60,000 bases of DNA from Lineus longissimus (GCF_910592395.1 NC_088311.1:11226501-11286500), one strand, 5' to 3'; shown: positions 23,057-35,954, numbered from the stretch's first letter. Notes: generated by a model from the sequence alone, not told the origin. Made by a program: numbers and translations.

Positions 23057-24810
23057 AGTGATGAAGAAGCTAGAAATAAATGACGAGATATTGTTTGTAC
23101 TCACATAAACTGGGTATGATTATGGCTGAATGTGCCCTAGGTTCTCCCATATGGGGCTTGGGTACCTCTGACGCATGCGGTTGAAAACAATCCTGCCGTT
23201 AGTGTAGATGGTTCGAGTGTTGGCAAGGTGGCCTCGTGCGTTCATGGTATGTCACTGGTGTTCAAAGTGTTTCCTGTTGTGTTGATGTTAGCTTGATTGT
23301 CACCATTTCCTGGGAATCTGTAGACTAGTACAAAGCACATCCATCACGGAAATGGCTGCCACTGTGGGAGGACACCAGACAAAGGCCCCCGGCCGCAGAT
23401 GGGAGTGGAAGTGGAATTTCAAGCCTGCGTAGGCCTACGGTGTTGCCCTAGGCCTTAATAAAACAGTGGGACACTGACCATGCTTGGCCAGAAGAAAGAT
23501 GTGATATGTGTACCACGAGGCAATGGTCGTGTCCAGATGACAGACTCTACCTGCTAACTTGCATAGCCTGATCATGCATGTGATGTAGCTATGGTACGGC
23601 CTAGCTACACACTCTCCGACTCGCTGCAAAAAGCTGCATGCACTGCATGCTCTGCAGTGACAGTACACAATGCAGTGACAGTACACAATGCACTGCACAG
23701 TGACAGTAGGGTACACGACGCATCCGCAGGCGGGAGGAGGCGGCTATAAAAGACAATTATAGGCCTGAAATCACGAAGAGAAGACGCCATAAAGACGGGG
23801 GCGTATATGGCAAGCGGAGTGTCCAGTAATTAAAAAAACCTAGATTTATTCAAGAAAACCTGGTTTTTTACCTAATAAACTAAGTATATTTGGAAAAAAT
23901 ATAGGTTTTTTTAAAAATAACCTTGTTTATTAGCTAATAAACCGAGTTTCTTTAATAAAAGTTTTTTTACTTTCTTTCCTAATAAAGTAGGTTTTTTAAC
24001 AGAAACTAACATTTTCTGCTAAAAAACCTGGTTTATTACCTAAAAAACTTGGTTTTTTACCACATAATCGTATAAAATATAAGTTTCTGTACAGAAATGT
24101 CCATTTATTCAATAAAACAAGGTTTATTACCAAAACAACCTAGTTTATTTAAAAAAAACTAAGTTTATTACTAATAAACCTAGTTTTTTTAAATAAACCT
24201 GGTTTATTAGAAAACTTACATTTTTAAACCTCGATCCTACCTACATTGAGTTATCTAGGATGAGGTTAGGGTCTCACTAACTAGTTTACAGAGTGCAGTG
24301 CAGTGCAGCATTAGTACCACGTGGTGCCGAGGTTGCATATCCTCGTCCCGATAACATCGCGGATTTATGTACATGGGGCGAGGTAGAAAATACAAGTTTC
24401 TCGATAGAAAGTAGGTTTTTGCACACCGTTTGTCCAGTTATTCAAAACAACCTACATTTTTACAATAAAACCAGGTTTTATTGCAAAAAACTAAGTTGTT
24501 TTGTATAAAACCAAGTTTTTTACGTAAAAAGGTAGGTTTATTAGCCATTTGTCCAGTTATTGTTAATAAACCAAGATTCTTTGCTATAAAACTAAATTTA
24601 TTACCACTGGATGAAAAACTTAGATTTTAGGGAATAAAACCAAGTTTATTTGTTAAACTTGACATTTGTGGATAGAAAGGTTTATTAGATAAAAAACTTG
24701 GTTTTATTAAAGAAACTCGGTTTTTAGCTAATATAAAACAAGGTTGTTTTAAATAAACCTATATTTTTTCCAAATAAACTTAGTTTATTAGGTAAAAAAA
24801 ACAGGTTTTT

Positions 24811-24861
24811 AGCTCACCTCTTAGCAGAGGTGAGCTTATCCCATACCGTGGCGTCCGTCGT

Positions 24862-24923
<62 letters not shown>

Positions 24924-25950
24924 CGTCGTCCGTTAGCAGGGCACGTTTCGTAACTGTTAGAGCTATTGAGTTGAAACTGGGTACACATGTACCCTTATGT
25001 AATGACACCTTGGAGACCAAGTTTCGGTCCGATTCGTTTCATGGTTTGGCCACCAGGGGGCCAAACGTTAAAAGTGAAAATATGCAATATCTCCCTTAAT
25101 AGTAGTTGGGAAATTTTGAAAAAAATATGGTAGGTACTTCTAGCAAAGGTGCATCATATATCCTCCGGGTTTTTGATTTGCCCTCCTTTTCAAGGTCACA
25201 GAGGTCAAATAGTGTAAATTGGCCGTTAGGATGTAACGATGGCACGTTTCTAAACTGCAATGACTATTGATCCCAAATTTGGTACACATTTACCCCTTAG
25301 TCAGGTAATCTCAGGGACCGAAGTTTGGTCCAATATGATTCACCACTTGACCACCAGGGGGCAAAATCCAAAAACCTTAAAAATTTGATTATTCCTTAAC
25401 TTCTTGCCCGATTGCCACCAATTTGATATCATGGGTACATCTAACCGCCATACAATATATGTCACACAGGTTTTTAATTTGACCTTCTTGTCAAGGTCAC
25501 AGAGGTCAAATGGCGTAAATTGGCCGTCAGGCCGTAACTATGGCACGTTTCTTAACTGCAATGACTATTGATCACAAATTAAGTACACATGTACCCCTTG
25601 GTCAGGTGGTCTCAGGTACCGAAGTTTGGTGCGATCTGATTTGCCGCTTGGCCTCCAGGGAGGGGGCCAAATCGTAAATTCTTCAAAATGCCATTATTCC
25701 TAGTATTACTTGCCTGATTGGCACCAATTTTATATCATAGGTACATCTAATTCTAACAACCATTCAATGTGTCACCTGGGTCTTCTTTGATTTGACCTAC
25801 TTTTCAAGGTCACAGAGGTCGAATGTACTGTAAATTGGCCATTTTGGGGAAATTGTAATTGCTTGGACCTACATCAAACCTAACACTACATGACACAATA
25901 CCATGCTCTTTATCCATCTTTCCTCCACATGAGGTGAGCACAATGGCCCT
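24811..25950. mobile_element. (CGT)n-bearing repeat inserted in the palindromic element
   Basis: It opens with the hairpin AGCTCACCTC/GAGGTGAGCT (24811-24836) and ends near GAGGTGAGCAC (about 25931-25941). Inside are a (CGT)n tract and about three tandem units of roughly 300 bp. The units recur at 24944, 25240 and 25541, each with GGCACGTTTC, a GTACACAT(G/T)TACCC block, a CACCAGGGGG block and CAAGGTCACAGAGGTC. No protein is encoded. Confidence 0.65.
24865..24922. repeat. (CGT)n microsatellite
   Basis: About nineteen uninterrupted CGT triplets. They generate spurious poly-Arg and poly-Ser frames on both strands that are not genes. Confidence 0.95.
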
Positions 25951-26006
25951 GGCCATTTCATTTGAATAAATCTAGGTTTTTTTAATTACTGGACACTCCG
26001 CTTGCC

Positions 26007-27050
26007 TATTCCTGATTATTGCCATTTCATATATATACACTTCATGAGTAGTTTTGACTTGCAAATAGGCCTGAAGCGAAAGTTAGGCCTGGCAGATCCA
26101 GCATGTCATACATGTGCATTTTTTCGTGACTACAAACAAAACAACGTCATGAAATCGTGCTCGTGCTATATATAACTTCACTTTTTTCGTGACGTCATGA
26201 CTCTTCAGACAATTCGAGTAAATCCTTTTTTCTCGAAAGAAAATGATCTTTCGTAGTACTTTTAATCATTTCCTACCATTTGTAAATATTTCCAAGGCAT
26301 TCCATGAGGTAAAACCTAAAGAGGGTGACCGTATCATTGATAACTGTAGGTCCCAAATCATGACCAGGCAAATCTGTATTAAAGTATTACAGAAGTGTTC
26401 CGTCAAAAGCTTTCGTCGTGTGCTGCCGCCTATCGGTGGTTCCTGGAACATTGCGTCTAGCTATTGTAGGATCTATGTCTTAGCTCAGCTTTTGGCACAA
26501 AGATAATCTTGAAAGCAAGTTTCACTAGGTTTTCCTAAAGCCGCTTGATCCCTTCCGTATTATCAGAATTTTTAAATTCAAAATGTTCTTAACACTTTGA
26601 GCGCCGCTGAAATGCTTTCAAAGTGTCATTGTAAAGAGTTTTTTCAGGATGTATTCGAAATAAGTTTGCAAAAAATCCGAAGGTCCAAAATCCAAAAAAG
26701 TTCGTTAATTCTTAGTTATATCGTCTAGAAATTGACTTCCAAGTCAAATTGAAGACTGCACTTGAGCACTCAGATAGAAGAAATATTTGCAGTCCGGCGA
26801 ACATCAAAGGGATCCCGTGGACCTCACATGGCGCGGGTCACACTGAACAGCTTCAGCAAACCAAAAATATTTAGCGTCATATACATGTACATAATAATGA
26901 CTTGAATTCTCTTTTAAAACCCAGCAGACTCGGGCCCTTGAAATATGTATTTGTAGTAATAGCGCCAGTGTCGCCATCTATCATAAGCTTGTAGAACCAG
27001 ACAGGTTCGTCTCTGTACAAATGGTTGAATAAACCCGATTTGATGTTCTT
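26007..27050. other. Intergenic stretch, no gene seen
   Basis: An 87-codon frame at 26243-26506 has no recognisable domain. No structural repeats were seen. Confidence 0.4.
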
Positions 27051-27123
27051 ATGTTACACACTCGTTTACCCTCGTTATTCGCCCTCATCCTAACAAAGCA
27101 GTATTCACTACGTTTTGAAAAAG

Positions 27124-27444
27124 TTATAATTGCTTTAGGATTTTGTGCTCTAGCCATTCAACAGTTCGAAGATCTTGTGGCAGGGTGTTCCATAGTTGCG
27201 ACGTTTCTGAAAACACGTCCTCCAAATGATTCTGAACGAATGGGGTGTATGCTTCAACTAGGTCCGAGATATAATGCGAAGCAAGTCCATGCACTGCTTT
27301 GTACGTTATAAGAAGAACTTTGAACTCTATACATTCACGCACAGGAAGCCAATGTAATTGAGACAACACAGATTGTATTTCATCCTGACTCTCATGCGTT
27401 TGCGTCACTACTATCGAGATCCACAAACCCGTGACGGATTCCAT
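27124..27444 (-). pseudogene. LINE reverse-transcriptase C-terminal fragment
   Basis: The frame contains LHWLPVRECIEFKVLLITYK, then HGLASHYISDLVEAYTP, then LWNTLPQDLR. This is the region after the polymerase in CR1/L2-type non-LTR retrotransposons. The PRTR block that usually sits between these motifs is missing, so there is an internal deletion. No endonuclease or polymerase core is nearby on this strand. It is a 5'-truncated relic. Confidence 0.75.
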
Positions 27445-27810
27445 CGATTTCCTTGTTTTCTCGGCACGCTCTCAGCGCGTGCTCCAATCACAGCGCTGAT
27501 ATGAAAACTTAAAGAGGGCAAAGGTCAACCCTGATCGCACGTTGTCCAACCTCGACGACTATTTTCGCAACGGTCCAACTAATGCAATTGTTAGTGTATA
27601 TTTAGAATCCGTTAATGGGCACAGGGTTGTAGGCAGATATTCGTTCTACTGGGATAGCCAAGAACAAACCCAGCTTTAACTCCACAAATTCTAAAGTACT
27701 TTTCATCTATCTGTTTCCCCTGCGCCATGACAAAACATGAATTATCACAATTTTTGTGAAAACGGGATTATTCGTGCTTTCAAAAAGTTACGTTTTTAAA
27801 ATTAAAAGTT

Positions 27811-28263
27811 GTGAAGCGGCTCATTAGGCGAAACGTAAAACACAAGCTGGTGGAGGATATCTTCCATATCGGTTATAGTGTCGTTAATAAGACACAGTAT
27901 GAAGTGATTGAAAAGATCTCTAAGCTCAATGAAGATCAAAACGTACAAACGGACGGTCAGGCCACTCGGAAGACTACGCTCAAGGACACTATTTGTGATT
28001 ACGACGACGCGATCCTTCTCAAGCGAGTTAAGGACCAGGATATCGAAATTAATCGGCTGAAAAAGCAGGTTGCCGAACCTTTCAGTATTGTGTCCTGTTT
28101 GAGTGGCACCGGTGTAACAGTAACAAATGCCCCCCCCCCCCCTGGAAAAAGTGTCCGGCCCTATTGTATTCTGCAGTATGGTTCTATAGAGACCCTGACC
28201 GTCAATAGCTCAGAGATTGAAGCGCATAATAGAATCCTTTGTTTCCCGGGCATTCTATCCTAG
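27811..28263 (+). CDS. Unrecognised 150-residue open frame, possible LINE ORF1 remnant
   Basis: Not recognised. The first 100 residues are charged and helical (IRRNVKHKLVEDIFHIGYS, then a KRVKDQDIEINRLKKQV coiled-coil-like segment). After a run of Pro from a C tract (28131-28143) the composition changes. It lies about 450 bases upstream of a LINE endonuclease in the same orientation, so an ORF1 remnant is possible, as is an unrelated host exon. The start is uncertain because the listed initiation codon is not ATG. Confidence 0.3.
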   Translation: MKRLIRRNVKHKLVEDIFHIGYSVVNKTQYEVIEKISKLNEDQNVQTDGQATRKTTLKDTICDYDDAILLKRVKDQDIEINRLKKQVAEPFSIVSCLSGTGVTVTNAPPPPGKSVRPYCILQYGSIETLTVNSSEIEAHNRILCFPGILS

Positions 28264-28699
28264 GACATTTTAAACTTCTACACCGGCGGTGTGGATGATA
28301 ACTCAAATGAACACTTATTACCTCCGTGAAAATCAAACATTGGAGAGCGACTTACGTGCTGCCATCTGTCGTCGTATCAACTAACCCTGTAATCCTGTAA
28401 TTGAAACGCGGAACAAAATATGTCCCGGTCTATTTATACACGGACAGACACCGTATCTAATAAACACGGCTTTAAAAGCTGTCGTGGAACTCCAACTACA
28501 GATTGAACATTGAAACCGGTAGGCACAAAAGACCCCCATACCAATGGAACGCAGAACTTGCAGTTTTTGTGATGATGGTTGATCTGTTGAAGATGAATGC
28601 CATTTTCTACTTGACTGTAAACTTACCTCTGAACTAAGGTCTAAGTGATGCGTATAACTGTCATGGCTTGAAATCGAATGCCTTTCATGTCGCACGTAG

Positions 28700-30425
28700 G
28701 TTAGGCGACTGTGACGTTTTATGTCTCACGGAAACGTGGCTAAGACCATATGAACTGCAAAGCCTTCCTATGATACTATTGCTGGTGCAAACCCAAACTT
28801 CGACATAGGGACATTATATCAATTTCTCACAAAGTCTGCAATGTCTGACTTAGATCCAGAATATTCGGGCCGACCCTTTGGGGGAGTTATTATTATTTGT
28901 AAAGGTCATGCGGAACTGAATTTTCAACTTGTTGAAATGGATTGTGATAGGCTTATTGGTGTAACTGTGACGGACAATAGTAGTGTTGTGCACCAGGTTA
29001 ACTTGAAAGTTTACATGCCATACTATTCGAGTAGTGCTGAGAGTAACTGCTTGGAGGAATTTATAGAATGTCTAGATCATTTGCAAAGTTAGGCTATATA
29101 GATCAGCATGGTGCCCCGGTTTTGCTCTGCGGCGATTTTAATGCACAACTACCGAGGGAGGAGAATATTGGGAGATTCTGGTATAGAGATATTAAGGCTA
29201 CTCGCCTCTCTCTAAGGCTCTGTATGACTTTTTAGCCTCAAATAATCTAAGTGTGGCTGACTTTTTGTTCCAGCAGCCAGTTGACTACACGTTTTTGTGT
29301 ATTAAGCGTAACTGTTTCACTTGGATTGATCATGTTATGGTGTCCGGCACGGCTGCTGGTAACATATCAGACTGTAGGATCATTAGCCTCGATGACACTT
29401 ATATGAGTGACCGTCTCCCTATTAGAACAACCCTTAAGATTAGTATGTCGTCGCATTCACCTTGTACTAGCCCTGATGTGAGACAAGCCCGCGTGTCTCC
29501 TTCGTATGAATTGGTTAATTGTGTTGGCCGTGCAGCATATTGTGCGGACGTTGGTTCTAATCTTATCACTTTCACGCTGAGGAAGGCTGAAAATTTCGAA
29601 AACCGCTCTGAGGCCCAAGCGTATGTTAATGATCGCTTTTCATACCTTAATACAGTTCTGCACTCTGTTGCTCCTAAAAGGTGTTTTATTAAGAAAGTAT
29701 TTGAGCCGACGACGTATTGGTGTAATGAATTGAGTCGCCTACGCGATGTAAAGAAGGTGGAAGCTGTGAATCGAGAATGGTAGACCCCGGTCAGGGGCAG
29801 TTTTAGACTGCTGGAAATTCACAAAAAGCGATTCCGTCAGGAAACCCGGGAGCGGGTGCGTTCGACTGTTTCTCAGCCTGTCCATAATCCGAATAAACCT
29901 TTCCGTCTGAACGCTAGCTCCGCCTTTTTGAAGGCCCTTAAGAAAAGGTGCTCTGATTCCGAGTCTGAACTGTCAGCGAATAGTTTTAAGAACTGTTATT
30001 GTGCCACTATGCAGGAGGACAATAACATTGATGATGATCAGCGTGAAATAGGCAACCTTGTGAAAAAAGAGTTTAGGGAAAATTGCAACAACTTTACCAA
30101 ATGCGAAGTTTCCCCCGCTGATATTCGGGGTGCAATTCTAAAATTGAAGTGTAGCAAGGCGCTCGGCATAGATAACATTATGGCTGAGCATCTTAGGTAT
30201 GGACTGTGTGATGAATTATGCCCAGTTTTGAGTAATATCTTCACTGTCATGATGAGTTGGCATGTGGTCGGTGACGACATGGCAGTTGGCACCATTATAC
30301 CGGTTTTAAAAAAAACATCATCAGATCCCAATGATCCTACTAATTACCGACCGATCACGCAGTTATGTACTGCGTATTCTAAGTTACCTGAGCTCATGCT
30401 TTTGCCCCTGGGTTCTATAAAGGGT
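28700..30425 (+). mobile_element. Non-LTR retrotransposon fragment: endonuclease and N-terminal RT
   Basis: In order on the + strand I read DVLCLTETWLR (APE endonuclease, near 28710), LLCGDFNAQL (near 29120), an SDRLP block (about 29410), KCSKALGIDNIMAEHL (RT motif region, 30150-30200) and NYRPITQL (about 30340). The frame is broken several times (at 29090, 29225 and 29780). The RT stops after motif 2 and the sequence changes to unrelated DNA at about 30420, losing its 3' half. That loss is unusual, because LINE copies normally lose the 5' end, so a later deletion or insertion truncated it. It fits the CR1/L2/Jockey superfamily; clade not determined. Confidence 0.75.
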
Positions 30426-31323
30426 AACACCCAATTAAGCATCTGGCTGGTCACTTTTGTGCCCGTTTTGGGTTTTTTGGGGAACTTTGTTTTTCAAAAT
30501 CATGCAAGATTCTCAGGTTCCTGTGCCAAGTAAGGCATACACGGCACCATGCAATAGGCCTACACATACGCCGAGCACTGGAAGTGCAGGCGGGCCTAGA
30601 TCACCGATCAATAGCAGCAAGTCATTCGCGGAGGTATTGAATGATCCGATTACTCAATTGTGACCCGTCACAGCAAAACCAGGCGCATGTCGCTCTGAGC
30701 TTGGCAGGTGGAGACGGACTGTTTGTTCATTTCTCTATAATTGTCTACCTTTTGTGAAATATGAGCACATCACTTTCTTCCATTATCTCCTGCTGTCATT
30801 TAGGCTCATCTTCTGTGCGACATGCGCCTGGTTTTGCTGTGACGGATCACAATTGGTCAAAGAGGACTCTTTCTGGGGTATGAGTCGAGAACATGGAATA
30901 CAATGCAGGTTTATTGATGACGCTACCTTGGATGATCATCAAGTCAAAATAGCCAAAATTGTCGGAGCGGAGAATATTGACGCCGCTTCAAAGTGTGAGC
31001 GTAAAGCGAAGGTTTTCCTCAAGTCTCAAAACTTTGCAAACCTTGTTGCTGCGCATGGATTGACTGTGAGTGGACACTTCTAGGACGTTATAACCCGGTT
31101 GGTTAGCCGACCACCAATCTCATCATTTCGGGGGTACCACCCTTTCTACCCAACGATGCCATAATAATGCAGCTTCGTCAATTTGGAGCAGTAACCGATA
31201 ACATTCGTCACATCCCCCTTGGTACTAGGCAAAAGGGCCAAAGTCACATTAAGTCTTTTCGTAGACAAACAAGGATGAGTCTGGATCCCGGGGTAGAGCT
31301 GCCGTACACTCTGATGATTCCGT

Positions 31324-31842
31324 GTGGTCCCGACATGTTCAAGGTCTACTTGTAATCCGATAACAATCTGCGGTGCGTATTTGTGTGAGAAAATCGGCCA
31401 TCTTACGTGTCGGCGTCGTTCAAAAGCGTATCCAACTATTGTAGCTCCTCCTGTCGTAGACAAGGAATCTGCCGCTACTTTGGCTCCGACTAATGCTCCA
31501 AAGACTAACAACCCTACCAATCCTACTGTTGCAAGACCTGCAGCGCAAGAGTCTGCTAGAGGCTCTGTTTCGAAACGAATCAGGAGTGTTTTTGTGGACC
31601 CAAAGGCCAGCACTGATCGCCCAAATTTAGACTCCTCTCAGGATGACACTCAATCGCTACTAGGCGTAAATACGGACTCTCTGGTAGATCAAATAGAAAC
31701 CTCTCAAACAGACAGTTCCAACCCACTTGCTGGCAATGCACACATTACTATCAGCGACTTGACACACCCTCAGTTGACACTCCTGAAGACACGGGATTGC
31801 CATTCACTTTTGACGGCTGACCGGCCCCTAACCTGTCTGTAA
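31324..31842 (+). pseudogene. LINE ORF1-like remnant
   Basis: The 172-codon frame begins in a degenerate CCHC-type knuckle (ICGAYLCEKIGHLTC; the spacing of the last Cys is wrong) and continues as Thr/Pro/Ala- and Asp/Ser-rich low-complexity sequence. The preceding 600 bases contain ORF1-like pieces in other frames, such as LVKEDSFWGMSREHGIQ at 30868-30918. Broken by frameshifts and stops. Confidence 0.55.
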
Positions 31843-31849
31843 ACACTGC

Positions 31850-32047
31850 TGAGGATGCTCCAAATACTTTGCCGTATCAGCCACCCTCCGATGCGGAAAA
31901 CACTAACCCACTTGTTTGCAACTATCATCCTGACAAGGATGCTGGAAATACTCTGCCATCTCAGCCACCATCGGATGTGGACAACACCAACCAACTTGTT
32001 GGCAACGATCATCCTGATCAGGATGTTCCAAACACACTGCCGCTCTA
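31850..32047 (+). repeat. 78-bp tandem repeat inside LINE ORF1 tail
   Basis: The block from GATGCTCCAAATACTTTGCC recurs after 78 bases and partly a third time. In one frame the unit reads NTLPxQPPSDAxNTNxLV. Coding-type repeat, 26 residues per unit. Confidence 0.75.
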
Positions 32048-32599
32048 GGCCGCGAAGAGCTTGACTAAACCAGATGGATGTGTTTTAAATACCTAGCTTC
32101 TTTCTGGCGAGGATAGGAACTTGTAGGAAACGGTCAACCGAACCAAGACGGCACCATGTCCTCCCAGGAACCGGAGTCTGTGTTCGGTGACGAAGACGTC
32201 GACATGTTATATGACTTTGATCGAGTCTCAGTAGCCTCGACTGAATTCGATGATGATTCGGGGAGGCAAGAATATTTCACCAATGCGCAATGTGTCACCA
32301 TCCTCAAAAAGTTAAGAAATGTTCGGAATGTCGGAACTCACGTCTGACGTTCCGAAGCTTGTTAAGTCCCTGAACAGGTATCGAAAGGCAGTCAAACTGT
32401 CTCAAAATGATCAAATAAGAGTCAAACGTGTCATTAGTCATCTCCACTCTCCACCGGCCGAATAACGTTTTTCCTCTCCCCCCCCCCTTGATGTTTACAA
32501 GTCTCATTCGCTTTTCGCTTTACTTAATGATATTCTTGTTTCTGTCTTACAATGTAAATGGCTGCGGCGATCAAGGAAAATGAGATGAAGTGATTCAGT

Positions 32600-34791
32600 A
32601 TGAAGAGCACAGAGTCCAATATACTGCTACTATCGGAAACACACGCCACTCCCCTGGATGAATACGGATGGAGACTTCTCTGGGGAGGCCGTTGCTTTTT
32701 CTCCCATGGCACTGCTGCCTCTGGCGGACAGGCACTTCTTTTCTTGCCAAGGATAAATCCAAAGAATATCACATCCAATGTTTTGTTAAATGGGAGATGC
32801 TCCTATTTTGCGTTCCAATTAGAGGAAGTCAATGTACACTTAGTCAACTTTCATGCCCCGACGAAGGGGGAAGACCGCATTTCTTTTATAAGAAAGCTGG
32901 ACGCCTTTCTGTCGACTTTACACAAAACTGATTTAATTCTGCTCGGTGGAGATTTTAATTCAACCGTAAACCCCATGCTGGATAGAAACAGTCAAAAGGA
33001 AACCCACCTGCCCTCCAGTGTGGCTCTTCGGACCCTTCTTGACAAACATGACCTCATCGACGCCTGGCGCGAACATCACCCCAATTTAGTGCAGTACACT
33101 TGGAAGAGGAGTGATGCGCTTGATTCTTCGGCGGCAAGGCTTGACAGATTCTACATAAATGATCATTTCATTCCTTTCGCCCGGTATTCGTCCATACTTC
33201 CATCCTTCAGGTCTGATCACAACCCAATCAAATTGTCTTTGCAGCTTGGTCGTGAATCGAAATCCTTACATCATTGGTGTCTAAATCAATCCATTCTTAC
33301 AAGACGGCAATACATAGATGAAATTAAATCATTTTGATCCGACTGGAAGAACAGTCAGGGCGATTTTCAATCTCTTGCCATGTGGTGGGAAATAGGCACA
33401 AACTACATCCGAGTAATTACCAAGGACTACTGTTCGTATCGCAGCCGTTTGATAGAAAAGTCCGGGGTGCATGTATTAGAACCATGTTTTACTTCCAGCA
33501 TCATCTCAATTTACCCACAGAGTTCTTCTTCAACTTGGAGCGCAGAAATGGCAACAAGAGAGCCATATCCTTTCCTAGAAAATGAAAATGGTGAAATAAC
33601 AACTGATCCTTTGGAAATCAAGAAAACTGCCAAAGCATTCCATCAACAGCTTTATACAAAATCTCCTAAGGGACACGATGAGCTTCTGAAAGATTTGCCT
33701 CGTCTCTCCGAACTATCCAAGGATACCCTTGATGCAGATTTTGACCTTAACGAATTCACTCGGGCAGTTAAAGATAGTCCTCGGAACAAAACGCCTGGAA
33801 TAGATGGCCTTCCATTTGAGTTCTACAGAGTGTTCTGGGACACGCTGGGCAGAGACATGTACGAGGTCTTTTGCTACTCGGTTAAAAATAATGAACTCCC
33901 GAAGTCTTGTACGAGATCTGTCATTACCCTATTGCCCAAATCTGGCAACCTTGGTCTTATCAAAAACTGGCGCCCAGTCTCTCTGCTGTGTAAAGATTAC
34001 AAACTCTTCACTAAAGTGCTTTCAAACAGATTAAGGCAATCATTAGCTGACGTAATCCATCCGGACCAGACGTACACGGTTCCAAATCGAAGCATAAATC
34101 ATAACCTCTCTTTAATACGGGACTCTATTAACCTCGCTAATGGTAGGGACATTCCTCTTGCTATAATCGCCCTTAATCAGGAGAAAGCTTTCGACCGTGT
34201 CGCTCACGATTAGCTTCTCAGGTGTCTATCAGCGCTATGGTACAGCAAGAAGTTTATATCTTTCGTCGAACTTATCTACAGCCATCCTGAGAGTCTTCTC
34301 AAACTGAATGGGGACCTCACCTGTCCTTAAAAATTCGGAAGGGGTATTCGTCAGGGTTGCCCTCTTTCAGGTTCACTCTACGCTATATGTATAGAGCCGC
34401 TTCTTCATTACATAAGGGTTAATCCAAATATCTCTGGCTTTTCCATTGACGGGAAAAGCTTCAAAAGCTGTCTGGCTACGCTGATGATATTAATGCTTTC
34501 ATAGCAAGAAACTATGTGTTCACCGCGCTGTCACGTTGCCTTGATCTCTATGAGCTTGCTTCATCCGCAAAAATTAATATGGTAAAAACAAAGGGTCTGT
34601 GGTGTGGAATCTGGAAGGATAGATTGGACACGCCACTCAACCTCTCGTGGACTAGTGATGGGTTAAAATTTCTTGGTATCAGTCTTGGGAATAATGCGAC
34701 CTTTGAAGATCAGAACTGGGAGAATACCTTACAATCTGTCAAGCGCATAATATTAGTCGATGGAAGCCCATCTTCCCGTTCCTTTCTCTGA
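32600..34791 (+). pseudogene. LINE ORF2: APE endonuclease plus reverse transcriptase, inactivated
   Basis: The endonuclease motifs are ILLLSETHATP, LLGGDFNST, DAWREHHP, RLDRFYIN and SDHNPI in order (32610-33230). After an in-frame TGA at 33335, the same frame resumes with the RT: NKTPGIDGLPFEFY, NWRPVSLLCKDYKLFTK, IALNQEKAFDRV, and in broken frames IRQGCPLSG and YADDINAF (near 34480). Stops lie at 33335 and 34211, with frameshifts after 34320. The first catalytic Asp of the RT is Asn in LNQEKAFD, so the enzyme would be dead even if repaired. L1/Tx1-type by the QEKAFDR and FYRVFW motifs. Confidence 0.85.
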
Positions 34792-35954
34792 AGGGCAGAG
34801 TCCTAGTCATCAATTGCCTGGCAGCTTCAAGGCTGTGGCATAAATTTTAATAATTTATCACTTCCCAAGAAACTCGTCTCTGACATTCAGACTGTTTTTA
34901 CCAACTCATTCTGGTATGGTGAGCGTCACTGGGTCAAGCAAAGCCTTCTATCTCTACACACGGATGATGGTGGCCTCGGCCTGGTTGGTGTAGCGTCCAA
35001 AATTGCGTCGTTTCCGACTAGCTTTCTGCAAACACATGTTTTTCGGGGAGGCGGACCATCCTGCTTTTGGAATGTGCCGATATATTTTCAGAAACTATCG
35101 GGCGTTGAACTATGACATTCAGTATGTATTTTGTCCAGAAGATTACGTATTTCTATTGTCACCAAACACAACTGTCAAGAAGCAGCTAAATCTCATCTTT
35201 GTTTTGTCCAAAATCAGCAACCTACAAAGCCCTTTCGAATAAGAGCTTTGGCTCTGGCCCCACTGACTCCCTATTACTATTCAAATCATATCTCAGAAAG
35301 ATCATCCAAACTGACTTCGATTTCTACCGTCTCACAAATAATTTAAACGCGTTTCTAATATTTTGGTGTTACACCGATGCCGTCTGCGTCATCGATGGAG
35401 AAGACAATATTGTCTCAAGCCATAACATAGTTTCAAACTGGTGAACTTGTCTTCCGCTTGGAAGCAGGGTAGGGCCCAGCTAATTTTTCCTCCATACATT
35501 AAAAGATTCGCCTTCCATCGTGAGATTCATTAATCATTACTTCGTACTTGGCCAACCGCTGGTGACCTAGCATCGTTACTGGGTTGGTGTCATTCTCATT
35601 TTCACTTTCTCTTAGAGTTGCTTAGCTGCTCAATAATTTTGTCCCTAATCTATGTTGCAATTCTATCAGTACTCACTTGATATATAATGCATCTCGCTTC
35701 TATTTTTCAGGAAAGAAGACGGTCTCTCGGGCAGCTGGTCTTTAAACCGGCCGTGACCCCAATTGAATCTATCCAAACAATAACACGAACATTTCCCACA
35801 GTTCTTTCACATATTGCACTTTTTCATTGGTGGCTTCTTTATCAGCGCATACCGGAAGTGATGAGTAGTACACATCAACTAAATTGTTCTTTCACCCTTG
35901 TACTATCCTGATCCAATATCTATTATTACTATCATGTGACTTGTGTCAATTGGT

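Larger units (their letters stand above)
20537..23808. other. Gene-poor stretch with two hairpins
   Basis: No coding sequence with recognisable content. It holds a long hairpin at 21127-21245, a shorter one at 23011-23056 and a short GCAGTGACAGTACACAAT tandem repeat at about 23655-23700. Confidence 0.45.
23809..26006. mobile_element. Palindromic element with perfect 45-bp TIRs, split by a second element
   Basis: Bases 23809-23853 and 25962-26006 are exact 45-bp inverted repeats beginning GGCAAGCGGAGTGTCCAGTA. The pairing continues inward from 23862 and from about 24806 (CCTGGTTTTTTACC, CTAATAAACTAAGT, AACCTTGTTT), so the AT-rich interior is a long foldback. The right arm is interrupted at about 24811-25950 by a different repeat. 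Flanks read TAT on both sides. No transposase was found. The interior is full of AAACCTAGTTTATTA-type degenerate motifs. Confidence 0.75.

Noticed and set aside
24814-25099. Poly-Arg and Arg-rich frames on both strands
   Set aside because: They are translations of the (CGT)n microsatellite.
31850-32047. CRISPR-like or satellite array
   Set aside because: The 78-bp units are contiguous without spacers and code for a LINE ORF1 tail repeat. No CRISPR array is present anywhere in the window.
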